Shown piece by piece: positions 9,180 to 17,105 of a stretch of DNA of 64,000 nucleotides (within the stretch, counting starts at the first letter, position 1; each line of letters begins with the position of its first letter). The notes below the pieces were generated by a model. It was not told where the DNA came from. It did not search any database and was given only the letters and a program-made list of their open reading frames with translations. Source of the stretch: JBCCGG01 sp039029395. Its GTDB lineage: Bacteria > Pseudomonadota > Alphaproteobacteria > Kiloniellales > JAKSDN01. The DNA lies in contig JBCCGG010000018.1 in the NCBI GenBank assembly GCA_039029395.1, forward strand, positions 36,977 through 100,976, written 5' to 3'. The translations under genes and the position numbers were made by a program.

Positions 9180-9875
9180 CTACCCGAAGAACTGCATGAT
9201 TTTTTCCGTGTAACTGCCAATTCGCTGTCCTAAGGACCTAGCGCCCGAAAAAATGGAGTAGCCCGCCTTCGCCGCCATGATGAAGGTGATATCTCCGCTT
9301 ATGACAAGCATGTCCGCGCCAATGATGGCGACATCCTTCAATGCCAAGGACGTCTCTTTCAACAATTCGCGCAATTGGCCCAGCGTCAGGACGTTCACCA
9401 CGCGATCAGAATCATCGGCAGCCCGGCATACGTCGTCTCGAAGGCGTTCAACATTCTCGCGAACCGCGTCGAACTGAAGATCGCCCCTCACCACGACCCT
9501 GCCTTGCTCGATCAGGTCGTCGCGGGCGCTAATCAGCTGCTCGCGAATGTAGTCGATAAACGCGCCGGCCACCATTTCATTGGGCAATCGATCGCGAACG
9601 AACTTCGCGTGCTCCTCGAGCATCTGATCGAATACATCATCCTCTATGATGCCTCCGTCTCCAATCAAGGCCTCGAGCGTTGCAACCCGGCCATCGGTCG
9701 CGGTCTCGAGAAATCTGTTGAGGAGTTCGCAGGCACGGGCGAAGTACCCCTGCAGCTTTTCCAGTTGCTCCACATCGCATTCGGCGAGGGCCTGATCGAG
9801 GTTCTCATTCAAACCTTCGACGGCCTCGTCGGTCTCCCCGATCAATTCAATTAGCTGTTGGACAATCTCTTCCAT
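9180..9875 (-). CDS. Unknown coiled-coil protein with hydrophobic C-terminal segment
   Basis: A 231-residue acidic protein of unknown family. Residues 1-60 are rich in E, L and Q with heptad-like spacing (IVQQLIELIGETDEAVEGLNENL), so a coiled coil is likely. Residues about 185-215 (DVAIIGADMLVISGDITFIM followed by AAKAGYSIF) form a hydrophobic stretch that could insert in or lie on a membrane. It is the first gene of a two-gene unit with the downstream 8503-9153 gene. No catalytic motif is visible. The acidic coiled-coil plus terminal hydrophobic-segment layout recalls membrane-active accessory proteins, but that is speculation. Confidence 0.55.
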   Translation of the reverse strand: MEEIVQQLIELIGETDEAVEGLNENLDQALAECDVEQLEKLQGYFARACELLNRFLETATDGRVATLEALIGDGGIIEDDVFDQMLEEHAKFVRDRLPNEMVAGAFIDYIREQLISARDDLIEQGRVVVRGDLQFDAVRENVERLRDDVCRAADDSDRVVNVLTLGQLRELLKETSLALKDVAIIGADMLVISGDITFIMAAKAGYSIFSGARSLGQRIGSYTEKIMQFFG

Positions 9876-9986
9876 CAGTCTTTGCTTTCGTTGTGCGAGT
9901 CACCCAGGGGCCAATTCAAGAATGCAAAACGCTTATTGAAGGGTCCAAGGGAGCCACACCAACCCACGCCGCGCCGCAACCGCCCC

Positions 9987-12374
9987 TCACGACATCAAGA
10001 GCGCCGGGACCTCCTTGCGGCCGGGGCTGAGGCTGCTGGCGGCGTGGACGATGGTCTCGGCGTCGATGCCGAAGTGGCCGTAGAGGTCGCCGATCGTGCC
10101 GGTCTGGCCGAAGTGCTCGACCCCGAGCGGCACAGTCTGGTGGCCGGCCACCGCGCCGAGCCAGGCCAGCGTCGCCGGGTGGCCATCGATCACCGTGATG
10201 ATGCGGCAGTGGGCCGGCAGGGGCGACAGCAGGCGCTCGACCTGGCTGAAAGCGTCTGCCTTGCCGCGCCGCCGGGCGCGCTGGGCGGCGGTCCAGCCGG
10301 CGTTTAGGCGGTCGGCCGAGGTCACCGCGAGCACGCCGATGTCGCGCCGGATCTGGGCGATGCGCCCGGCCGCCGCCAGGGCCTCGGGCGCGACGCAGCC
10401 CTGGTATGCGATCACCACCTCGCAGTTCGGGCCCGGTTCGCGCCACCAATAGGCGCCGTCGATCGCGCCCCGGCGGAAGGCATCGTCGCGCCGGGTGCCG
10501 GGCTGCTCGAGGCTGCGGGTGCTCAAGCGCAGATAGACCGAGCCGCCGGTCTCGTCGCGCAGCCAGGTGCGCTCGTCCGGGTCGCCCTCGCCGTCGCGCT
10601 GAAGGTAGTCGAAGGCCCACGCCAGGATCACCGCGAGCTCGTCCAGATAGGCCGGCTCGAAGGCGGCCAGGCCGTCCTGGCTCATGCCGATCAGCGGCGA
10701 GCCGATCGACTGGTGGGCGCCGCCCTCGGGCGCCAGGGAGACGCCCGAGGGGGTGCCGGCGATCAGAAAGCGGGCGTCCTGGTAGCAGGCGTAGTTCAGG
10801 GCATCCAGGCCTCGGGCGACGAAGGGGTCGTAGACCGTGCCGATTGGAATAAGCCGCTCGCCGAACAGGGCGTGGGACAGACCCGCCGCGCCCAGCAACA
10901 AGAAGAGGTTCATCTCGGCGATGCCCAGCTCCAGGTGCTGGCCGCCCTCCGAGAAGCGCCACTTCTGGGCCGAGGGGATGCGCTCCTCCCGGAAGGTGTC
11001 GGCCAGCTCGGCGCGCCCGAAGAGACCCCGGCGGTTGACCCAGGCGCCCAGGTTGGTGGAGACCGTGACGTCCGGCGAGGTGGTGACGATGCGCTGGGCC
11101 AGGTCGCTGTCGGAGATCGCCAGCTGGTCCAGCAGCTTTCCGAACCCGGCTTGGGTCGAGAGCGCCATGTCGTCCGGCGCGGCCAAGGTCGGCACGGCGA
11201 TCTTGGCTGCGGGATAGCGTCGGGGGCCGGCGGCGAAGAACGGCACTTGGTCCAGGAAGGCTTGCAGGGCGGCCGGGTCGGCGACGCCGGCGAAGGGCTC
11301 CCACTCGGCGCCATCGGGCACCCCCATGGTGGCGCGGAACGCGTCCATTTGCGCCGGGTTCATGATGCCCGCGTGGTTGTCCTTGTGGCCGGCCAGCGGC
11401 GTGCCCCAGCCCTTGATGGTGTAGGCCAGAAAGGCGGTCGGTCGGTCGTGGTCGATGGCGTCGAAGGCGGCCGCCAGGGTCTCCAGGCACTGGCCGCCCA
11501 GGTTGGTCATGAGCGTCCCCAGCTCTTCGTCCGTGCGCCGCTCGAGCAAGGCGGTGACGTCCCCTTGATCGCCGATCTCGTCCATGAGCCGTTTGCGCCA
11601 GGCGGCGCCGCCCTGATAGGTGAGCGCCGAATAGAGCTGGTTCGGGCAGCGGTCGATCCAATCGCGCAGGCGCTCGCCGCCCGGCTCCTTGAAGGCGGCC
11701 TCCTGCAGGGCGCCGTACTTGAGGCGCACGACCTCCCAGCCGAAGGCGCCGAAGATCGCCTCGATGCGCTGCCACAGACCCTCGCGCACTACCCCGTCCA
11801 GGCTCTGGCGGTTGTAGTCGATGATCCACCAGGTGTTCCTGAGATCCTGCTTCCAGCCCTCCTGCAGGGCTTCGTAGACATTGCCCTCATCGAGCTCGGC
11901 GTCGCCGACCAGGGCGATCATGCGGCCGGCCGGGCGGCGCGCGGCCCAGGGCTTGGCCGCCAGGTAGTCCTGGATCAGGGACGCGAAGGCGGTGATCGCG
12001 ACGCCCAGGCCGACCGAGCCGGTCGAGAAGTCCACGTCGTCGATATCCTTGGTGCGGCTCGGGTAGGATTGGGCGCCGCCGAAGCCGCGGAAGCGCTCCA
12101 GCTTGTCCCGGGTCTGATTGCCCATGAGGTAGTGGGCGGCGTGAAACACCGGCGAGGCGTGGGGCTTGACCGCGACCCGGTCCTCGGGCCGCAAGGTGCG
12201 GAAGTAGAGCGCGGTCATGATCGAGACCAGCGACGCGCAGGACGCCTGGTGGCCGCCGACCTTGAGGCCATCGGGCTTGTCGCGCAGGTGATTGGCATTG
12301 TGGATGGTCCAGCAGGCGAGCCACAGCAAGCGCCGCTCGATCTCCTTCAGCTGCCGGATCTCGTCACTTGTCAT
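9987..12374 (-). CDS. ThDP-dependent E1-type 2-oxoacid dehydrogenase / transketolase-like enzyme
   Basis: A 795-residue single-chain enzyme of the transketolase superfamily, closest in layout to the homodimeric AceE-type pyruvate dehydrogenase E1. The N-terminal half carries the ThDP/Mg motif GDAELDEGN...NRQSLDG. His-bearing segments PHASPVFHAAHYLMG and KVGGHQASCASL resemble E1 substrate-entry regions. The second half supplies the pyrimidine domain (GIAEMNLFLLLGAAG with the conserved Glu) and a C-terminal transketolase domain. E. coli AceE is longer (887 residues). It follows acdS by 33 bases on the same strand, so it probably acts on a 2-oxo acid linked to ACC deamination such as 2-oxobutyrate. 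The substrate is inferred, and no E2 or E3 gene is nearby. Confidence 0.75.
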   Translation of the reverse strand: MTSDEIRQLKEIERRLLWLACWTIHNANHLRDKPDGLKVGGHQASCASLVSIMTALYFRTLRPEDRVAVKPHASPVFHAAHYLMGNQTRDKLERFRGFGGAQSYPSRTKDIDDVDFSTGSVGLGVAITAFASLIQDYLAAKPWAARRPAGRMIALVGDAELDEGNVYEALQEGWKQDLRNTWWIIDYNRQSLDGVVREGLWQRIEAIFGAFGWEVVRLKYGALQEAAFKEPGGERLRDWIDRCPNQLYSALTYQGGAAWRKRLMDEIGDQGDVTALLERRTDEELGTLMTNLGGQCLETLAAAFDAIDHDRPTAFLAYTIKGWGTPLAGHKDNHAGIMNPAQMDAFRATMGVPDGAEWEPFAGVADPAALQAFLDQVPFFAAGPRRYPAAKIAVPTLAAPDDMALSTQAGFGKLLDQLAISDSDLAQRIVTTSPDVTVSTNLGAWVNRRGLFGRAELADTFREERIPSAQKWRFSEGGQHLELGIAEMNLFLLLGAAGLSHALFGERLIPIGTVYDPFVARGLDALNYACYQDARFLIAGTPSGVSLAPEGGAHQSIGSPLIGMSQDGLAAFEPAYLDELAVILAWAFDYLQRDGEGDPDERTWLRDETGGSVYLRLSTRSLEQPGTRRDDAFRRGAIDGAYWWREPGPNCEVVIAYQGCVAPEALAAAGRIAQIRRDIGVLAVTSADRLNAGWTAAQRARRRGKADAFSQVERLLSPLPAHCRIITVIDGHPATLAWLGAVAGHQTVPLGVEHFGQTGTIGDLYGHFGIDAETIVHAASSLSPGRKEVPALLMS

Positions 12375-12407
12375 AGCGCCCTCCCAGCCCGCCTTGGCCG
12401 AGCGCGC

Positions 12408-13421
12408 TCAACCGTTGCGGTAGATGTAGCTGTATCCGTTGATCGCCGGCACCCCGCCCAGGTGGGCGTAGAGCACCTTGGAGCCGGCCGGGAAGTAGCC
12501 CTTGCCGACCAGATCGATCAGGCCTTGCATGGATTTACCCTCATAGACGGGATCTGTCATCATGCCTTCCAGGCGCGCGGCCAAGCGAATCGCATCGTTG
12601 GTCTCGGCCGAGGGCACGCCGTAAGCGGGATAGGCGTAGTCGGCCAGCAGCACCAGATCGTCCTCGGTGATCTCGCGGCCCAGCTCGACCAGCGCGGCGG
12701 TGTTCCTGGCGATCTCCATCACCTGGGCGCGAGTCTGATCCAAGGTGCCAGACGCATCGATGCCGATCACACGGTTCGCGCGGCCGTCCTTGGCGAAGCC
12801 GACCAGCATGCCGGCGTGGGTCGAGCCGGTCACCGTGCAGACCACGATATAGTCGAAAGCAAAGCCGAGCTCAGCTTCCTGGGCGCGCACCTCGTCGGCG
12901 AAGCCGACGAAGCCGAGCCCGCCCAGTTTGTGCACCGAGGCGCCGGCCGGGATCGCATAGGGCTTGCCGCCACGGGCCTTGACGTCCTCGAGCGCGCGCT
13001 CCCAGCTCTCCCGAATGCCGATGTCGAAGCCCTCGTCGACCAGGTCGATCTGAGCGCCCATGACCCGGCTCATCAGGATGTTGCCGACCCGGTCGTAGAC
13101 CGCGTCCTCGAAGGGCACCCAGCTTTCCTGCACCAGGCGGCACTTCATGCCAAGCTTGGCGGCGACCGCGGCGACCTGGCGGGTGTGGTTCGACTGCACC
13201 CCGCCGATGGTGACCAAGGTGTCCGCGTTGGAAGCCAGCGCGTCGGGCACGATGTATTCCAGCTTGCGGATCTTGTTGCCGCCGAAGGCAAGGCCAGAGT
13301 TGCAGTCTTCGCGCTTGGCATAGATCTCGACCGCGCCGCCCAAATGCTCCGAGAGGCGGCTCAGCTTCTCGATTGGGCTCGGCCCGAAGGTCAGCGGATA
13401 GCGTTCGAATTTGTCTAGCAT
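12408..13421 (-). CDS. acdS: 1-aminocyclopropane-1-carboxylate deaminase
   Basis: A 337-residue PLP enzyme converting the plant ethylene precursor ACC to 2-oxobutyrate and ammonia. It matches Pseudomonas AcdS closely: opening FERYPLTFGPSPI, then AKREDCNSGLAFGGNKIRKL with PLP lysine 50, and GGVQSNHTR with Ser77. The residues that separate true ACC deaminases from D-cysteine desulfhydrases are both present: Glu294 in DPVYEGKSM and Leu321 in LYAHLGG (Glu295 and Leu322 in Pseudomonas numbering). The start at MLDKFERY gives family length; a start 18 codons earlier lies in the promoter region. The divergent Lrp-type gene at 13565 matches the known acdR-acdS arrangement. Confidence 0.92.
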   Translation of the reverse strand: MLDKFERYPLTFGPSPIEKLSRLSEHLGGAVEIYAKREDCNSGLAFGGNKIRKLEYIVPDALASNADTLVTIGGVQSNHTRQVAAVAAKLGMKCRLVQESWVPFEDAVYDRVGNILMSRVMGAQIDLVDEGFDIGIRESWERALEDVKARGGKPYAIPAGASVHKLGGLGFVGFADEVRAQEAELGFAFDYIVVCTVTGSTHAGMLVGFAKDGRANRVIGIDASGTLDQTRAQVMEIARNTAALVELGREITEDDLVLLADYAYPAYGVPSAETNDAIRLAARLEGMMTDPVYEGKSMQGLIDLVGKGYFPAGSKVLYAHLGGVPAINGYSYIYRNG

Positions 13422-13502
13422 GAGGCCCTCCCGGTCAGGCGTATGACTGGCAGGATGCTGCCATAAAGCAGCCAAAATGTGCTTTCGAATTTGGTTTGAA
13501 TT

Positions 13503-13531
13503 TTGCCCAATACTCTCACATGAGCTAAGAT
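13503..13531 (+). promoter_or_regulatory. Putative acdR promoter in the acdS-acdR intergenic region
   Basis: TTGCCC (13503-13508) and TAAGAT (13526-13531) are 17 bases apart, a fair sigma-70 promoter 34 bases before acdR. Just upstream, 13473-13505 is AT-rich with the inverted pair CAAAAT...ATTTTG, a plausible Lrp-type binding region shared with acdS on the other strand. This is tentative. Confidence 0.4.
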
Positions 13532-13564
13532 TCTATCGATCTTTGTGAACTCGAGGACAGAATC

Positions 13565-14044
13565 ATGGAAGAATCTTCCGTCGAAGGTGACCTGGACCGG
13601 ATCGACCGGCGGATCTTGCAGTATTTGCAAGGGGAAGGCCGCCTGACCAACGCCGAGCTGGCCAAGAAGGTTCATGTCAGCCCGGCGACCTGCCACCGGC
13701 GGACCCAGCGCCTCTTCGCGGAGGGCTTTCTGACCGGCGTGCGCGCCCTGGTGGCGCCTCAGAAGGTGGAGCGCGGGGCGCTGGTCTTCGTCGGTGTTGT
13801 GCTCGACCGCTCGACCCCGGAAAGCTTCGGCGCGTTCGAGAAGGCGATCGTCAAGCTGAGCTTCATCTTGGACTGCCACATCGTCGCCGGCGACTTCGAC
13901 TACATCCTCAAAATCCGCGTGCGCGACATGGCCGACTTCAACCGCCTCCACGGCACCAAGCTGATCGCCCTGCCGGGCGTGCGCCAAACCCGCACCTTCT
14001 TCGTCATGAAAGAGGTCATCGACAACGCACCGCTCGAGTTCTGA
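13565..14044 (+). CDS. acdR: Lrp/AsnC family regulator, AcdR-like
   Basis: A 159-residue Lrp/AsnC-type DNA-binding protein. It has an N-terminal helix-turn-helix (LDRIDRRILQYLQGEGRLTN then LAKKVHVSPATCHRRTQRL) and a C-terminal ligand-binding RAM domain (VAGDFDYILKIRVRDMADF). It lies divergently next to acdS with a 143-base shared intergenic region, exactly as acdR does in ACC-deaminase-producing Proteobacteria, where it activates acdS in response to ACC. The symbol rests on that context as well as family. The stop is followed by no obvious terminator. Confidence 0.85.
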   Translation: MEESSVEGDLDRIDRRILQYLQGEGRLTNAELAKKVHVSPATCHRRTQRLFAEGFLTGVRALVAPQKVERGALVFVGVVLDRSTPESFGAFEKAIVKLSFILDCHIVAGDFDYILKIRVRDMADFNRLHGTKLIALPGVRQTRTFFVMKEVIDNAPLEF

Positions 14045-14218
14045 CGCCGCAGACGCGGCCGGTGCCATTGAAAGTGTCACGTATCGACGAGCGCTTCGAC
14101 GTGGCGAGCCCCTTACGAAGCTGGCAGTGGCAAGCTATGCTCTTCCGCCTCCGGGCCGTCACGCTAGAGTTGATACCTTATCTTAGAAGGGCGTTGGGAA
14201 GAGGGTTAGAGCGCAGCG

Positions 14219-15862
14219 ATGTCTCCAAGCAAGGACTTCGACTATGTCATCGTTGGCGCGGGCTCCGCGGGCTGCACCCTCGCCCATCGCCTATCGACGG
14301 AGCGAGAAGTTCGAGTCCTGCTGCTGGAAGCAGGTGGCTGGGACCGTGACCCCCTGATTCATATTCCCCTTGGTTGGGGCAAGATCCTTCAGAAGCGCCT
14401 GCACGATTGGATGTACTTTTGCGAGCCCGAGGAAAATGTCGGCGGCCGCCGGGTCGAGTGCGCGCGTGGCAAGATCGTCGGCGGGTCGTCTTCGGTCAAC
14501 GCCATGGCTCATGTCAGGGGCAACCGCCGCGACTATGACCGCTGGGCGACCGAGGGGCTGACGGGCTGGTCCTACGCGCACCTCCTACCCTATTTCCAAC
14601 GCCTGGAGACCTGGGAGGGCGGCACCGACGATTTCCGGGGCGGCGAAGGGCCGGTTCACGTGCAGGCCTGCAAGTTCGCCGATCCCTTGGTCGAGGCCTT
14701 CGCCGCCGCCGGGCGCGAGGCCGGCTACGGCTGGACCGACGACTACAACGGCCGCAGCCAAGATGGCTTCGGGCGATTGCAGATGACCATCAAGCGCGGG
14801 CGCCGCCAGAGCGCGGCCACGGCCTATCTGCGGCCGGCGCTCGGGCGGGCCAACCTAACCGTGTTGGTCAAGGCTCAGGCGACGCGCATCTTGCTCGAAG
14901 GCGGGCGCGCGGTCGGGATCGAGTATCGCCACGACGGCAAGTTGGAGAAGGCCACGGCGGCCCGCGAGGTGATCCTGGCCGGCGGCGTGATCAACTCGCC
15001 GCAGCTGCTCATGCTGTCGGGCATCGGCGACCCGGATGGTCTCGGCCGGCATGGCATCGAGGTCGCCGCCGCCCTGCCGGGCGTTGGCCAGAATTTCCAG
15101 GATCACGTATCGACCATCTTGATGTACGCCCGCCGGGAGCCCGGGCCCTTTCACCGTGCCATGCGCTACGACCGTATCGCGTTTGCCATGGTCCAGGCCT
15201 ATCTGTTCAGAAGCGGCTTCGCGGGCGACGTGCCGGGCGGCATCACCTGCTTTCTAAAGAGCGACGAGTCGCTGGAGGTTCCGGACATTCAGCTTCTCTT
15301 CACCGCGGCGCCCTTGGGCGCCAAGCCCTACTTCGAGCCCTTTATCAAATCGTTTCAAGATGGCTTCGCCTGCCGCGTCGTCATGCTCCACCCGGAAAGC
15401 CGGGGCCGCGTCGAACTGGCGAGCAGCGATCCCATGGATCTCGCGCTCATCCGGGCGAACTTCCTCGGCACCGAAAGGGACCAGATCACCATGCGCCGGG
15501 GCGTGGAGATAGCGCGGGAGATCGCCGCCCAACCGGCCTTGGAGCCATTTATCAAGGCCGAGATCGCACCGGGCGCGGACAAGTCCGATGGGGCCGCGAT
15601 CGACGCTTACATCCGCGCCGCCGCCATCACGGTGCATCATCCGCTCGGGACCTGCCGCATGGGAGGCGACGACGATCCCGCAAGCGTGGTCGATCCTCAA
15701 TTGCGGGTGAAGGGCATCGAGGCTCTGCGCGTGGTCGACGCCTCGGTCATGCCCGAGATGATCAGCGGAAACATCAACGCGCCGGTCATCGCGATCGCCG
15801 AACGGGCCGCCGACCTGATTTTGGATCGCACGCCGCTCGCGCCCGACGCGCGGTTCGTTTGA
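14219..15862 (+). CDS. GMC family FAD-dependent oxidoreductase, candidate 4-pyridoxate dehydrogenase
   Basis: A 547-residue flavoenzyme of the glucose-methanol-choline family. The FAD-binding motif VGAGSAGCTLAHRL lies near the N-terminus, the GMC signature GGSSSVNAMAHVRGN about residue 90, and the catalytic HHPLGTCRMGG near 475. Choline dehydrogenase is the generic hit for such proteins. Here it borders a vitamin B6 catabolic island, and the M. loti pathway needs an FAD-dependent 4-pyridoxic acid dehydrogenase of about 59 kDa that is otherwise missing. This protein has that size, and I recall that enzyme also being GMC-type. The assignment is by context. It ends 11 bases before the convergent FCD regulator. 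Confidence 0.72.
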   Translation: MSPSKDFDYVIVGAGSAGCTLAHRLSTEREVRVLLLEAGGWDRDPLIHIPLGWGKILQKRLHDWMYFCEPEENVGGRRVECARGKIVGGSSSVNAMAHVRGNRRDYDRWATEGLTGWSYAHLLPYFQRLETWEGGTDDFRGGEGPVHVQACKFADPLVEAFAAAGREAGYGWTDDYNGRSQDGFGRLQMTIKRGRRQSAATAYLRPALGRANLTVLVKAQATRILLEGGRAVGIEYRHDGKLEKATAAREVILAGGVINSPQLLMLSGIGDPDGLGRHGIEVAAALPGVGQNFQDHVSTILMYARREPGPFHRAMRYDRIAFAMVQAYLFRSGFAGDVPGGITCFLKSDESLEVPDIQLLFTAAPLGAKPYFEPFIKSFQDGFACRVVMLHPESRGRVELASSDPMDLALIRANFLGTERDQITMRRGVEIAREIAAQPALEPFIKAEIAPGADKSDGAAIDAYIRAAAITVHHPLGTCRMGGDDDPASVVDPQLRVKGIEALRVVDASVMPEMISGNINAPVIAIAERAADLILDRTPLAPDARFV

Positions 15863-15872
15863 AACGAGAGTC

Positions 15873-16622
15873 TTAGTCGGCCGCGTCGGAAGGGATCACG
15901 GTCGATCCCACCGGAACGACATCGGCGAAAATACTGCGATGCACGTCGCCTAGATGCTCTTGCATCAGCCGTTCCGCCCCATTGGTGTCGCGCTCGGCGA
16001 TCGCTTCCACGATGCGCCGGTGAAAGGCGACATGCTCTGCCTGGCGCTTGAAGCAATGCCCGTTCTCGCCGAAGCGCTCGAGCGCCGTATCGCGCAATGC
16101 CGTGCTGAGCACGGCCTGCAGCTCCACGAAGACGGAGTTGCGCGACAGCTCGCCGATCATCCGATGGAATTCCATGTCGGCCTCTTGATAGGCCTGATAG
16201 TTGTCCGCCTGGCTGGTCAACTCGGCCTGGCGCCGCAAACGCGCCACATCCAGGCGCGAAGACCGCAGGGCCGCCAGCCGGCACATCACGGGCTCCAGCG
16301 CCAGGCGCAGTTCGACCAGCTCGACGGGGTTGGCGGTATCCAGAAGCGACAGAAGCTCGCTGCCGGAGCCGCCGGGCACCTCCCCGGCCGCCGAAGCCGG
16401 CGCCTCGTCAGCTGATCGCCCCGCCACGAAGGTGCCCCGGCCCTGATGGCGCACGATCTTGCCGTTCTGCTCCAAGGTGCTGAGCGCACGGCGCAGAACG
16501 CGCCGCCCGATGCCGAGCTTGTCGGATAGCTCCCGCTCCGTGGGCAGGCGGCCATCCTTGGCCAGCTGCTCGCCGCAAATCAACTGCTCGATAGCGTCCA
16601 AAGTCTCTTCGTAACGATCCAT
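15873..16622 (-). CDS. GntR/FadR-type regulator with FCD domain, probable B6-island repressor
   Basis: A 249-residue transcription factor: N-terminal GntR winged helix (about residues 8-75, DGRLPTERELSDKLGIGRRV then LRRALSTLEQNGKI) and a C-terminal all-helical FCD domain (about 95-235) whose histidines (EADMEFHRM, HVAFHRRIVEAI) are typical metal or ligand contacts. It sits between two catabolic transcription units and is divergent from the BMP-ABC operon. The same 13-base element occurs upstream of this gene (16752-16764) and in the leader of the ten-gene operon (34589-34601), so it probably controls itself and both operons, with a B6 vitamer or degradation product as inducer. Regulation is inferred. 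Confidence 0.85.
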   Translation of the reverse strand: MDRYEETLDAIEQLICGEQLAKDGRLPTERELSDKLGIGRRVLRRALSTLEQNGKIVRHQGRGTFVAGRSADEAPASAAGEVPGGSGSELLSLLDTANPVELVELRLALEPVMCRLAALRSSRLDVARLRRQAELTSQADNYQAYQEADMEFHRMIGELSRNSVFVELQAVLSTALRDTALERFGENGHCFKRQAEHVAFHRRIVEAIAERDTNGAERLMQEHLGDVHRSIFADVVPVGSTVIPSDAAD

Positions 16623-16751
16623 GCTAGATCCTAACTCTAGCCGACGGTGTCAGGGCGACAGATCCAAATGGATGGACGACACGGGTAAAAGCCTGAACGC
16701 CCCTTTTCTTGCGTGCAAGCGACTGGCGCTTCCATTTTGTGTATCAAACGC

Positions 16752-16764
16752 GAACCAATATCAA
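16752..16764. promoter_or_regulatory. Candidate FCD-regulator operator, site 1
   Basis: GAACCAATATCAA here is identical over 13 bases to the sequence at 34589-34601 in front of the bicupin operon. It lies 130 bases upstream of the FCD regulator start, consistent with autoregulation. It contains the AACCAAT half-site seen again at 16910-16954. Confidence 0.5.
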
Positions 16765-16855
16765 GGGCTAAGCCCGACTTGAGCGGATATTTTGGGCGTT
16801 TGGCGCAGGATTCGGCCAATCTTTCTCGACAATCGTCCGAATGACATCCTCGCGA

Positions 16856-16883
16856 TTGACATGTTTCAGGCGATTGGTATCAT
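16856..16883 (+). promoter_or_regulatory. Sigma-70-type promoter of the BMP-ABC operon
   Basis: TTGACA (16856-16861) and TATCAT (16878-16883) are spaced 16 bases apart, about 220 bases before the BMP gene. The spacer and -10 box contain ATTGGTATCA, a variant of the candidate operator half-site, so a bound regulator would cover the promoter. Confidence 0.55.
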
Positions 16884-16909
16884 TTTACTCTGTTGACTCG
16901 CCTCGCGGC

Positions 16910-16954
16910 GGAACCAATTTCGTGAAGGCCCTACAATACCTCTAAATTGGTTCC
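16910..16954. promoter_or_regulatory. Candidate FCD-regulator operator, paired inverted half-sites
   Basis: GGAACCAATTT (16910-16920) and AAATTGGTTCC (16944-16954) are a perfect 11-base inverted repeat. Equivalent bases are about three helical turns apart. They lie just downstream of the proposed promoter at 16856-16883, where binding would block transcription of the BMP-ABC operon. The rest of the 483-base intergenic stretch 16623-17105 holds the other sites listed and no gene. Confidence 0.55.
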
Positions 16955-17105
16955 CATCGAGGCGTCTGCGCGGCAGAATCTGGCTTGAGAGGTCGGAGCC
17001 CCCGACGGCTTCACCAGGGCCCCAACAGCGGCGGCGAAGATCGGTTTCCGAGGCGATTAACCGCCCCGACATCTTCGCCAGGGCAGAAGAACAAGGGAGA
17101 CAGGC

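Noticed and set aside
10713..13418. Long plus-strand open frame (901 codons) opposite the ThDP enzyme and acdS
   Set aside because: It is the antisense shadow of two clear genes in GC-rich DNA. Its translation is rich in G, A, R, H and Q and fits no family.
12408..13421. D-cysteine desulfhydrase
   Set aside because: Both residues diagnostic of ACC deaminase (Glu294, Leu321) are present and acdR is divergent next to it.
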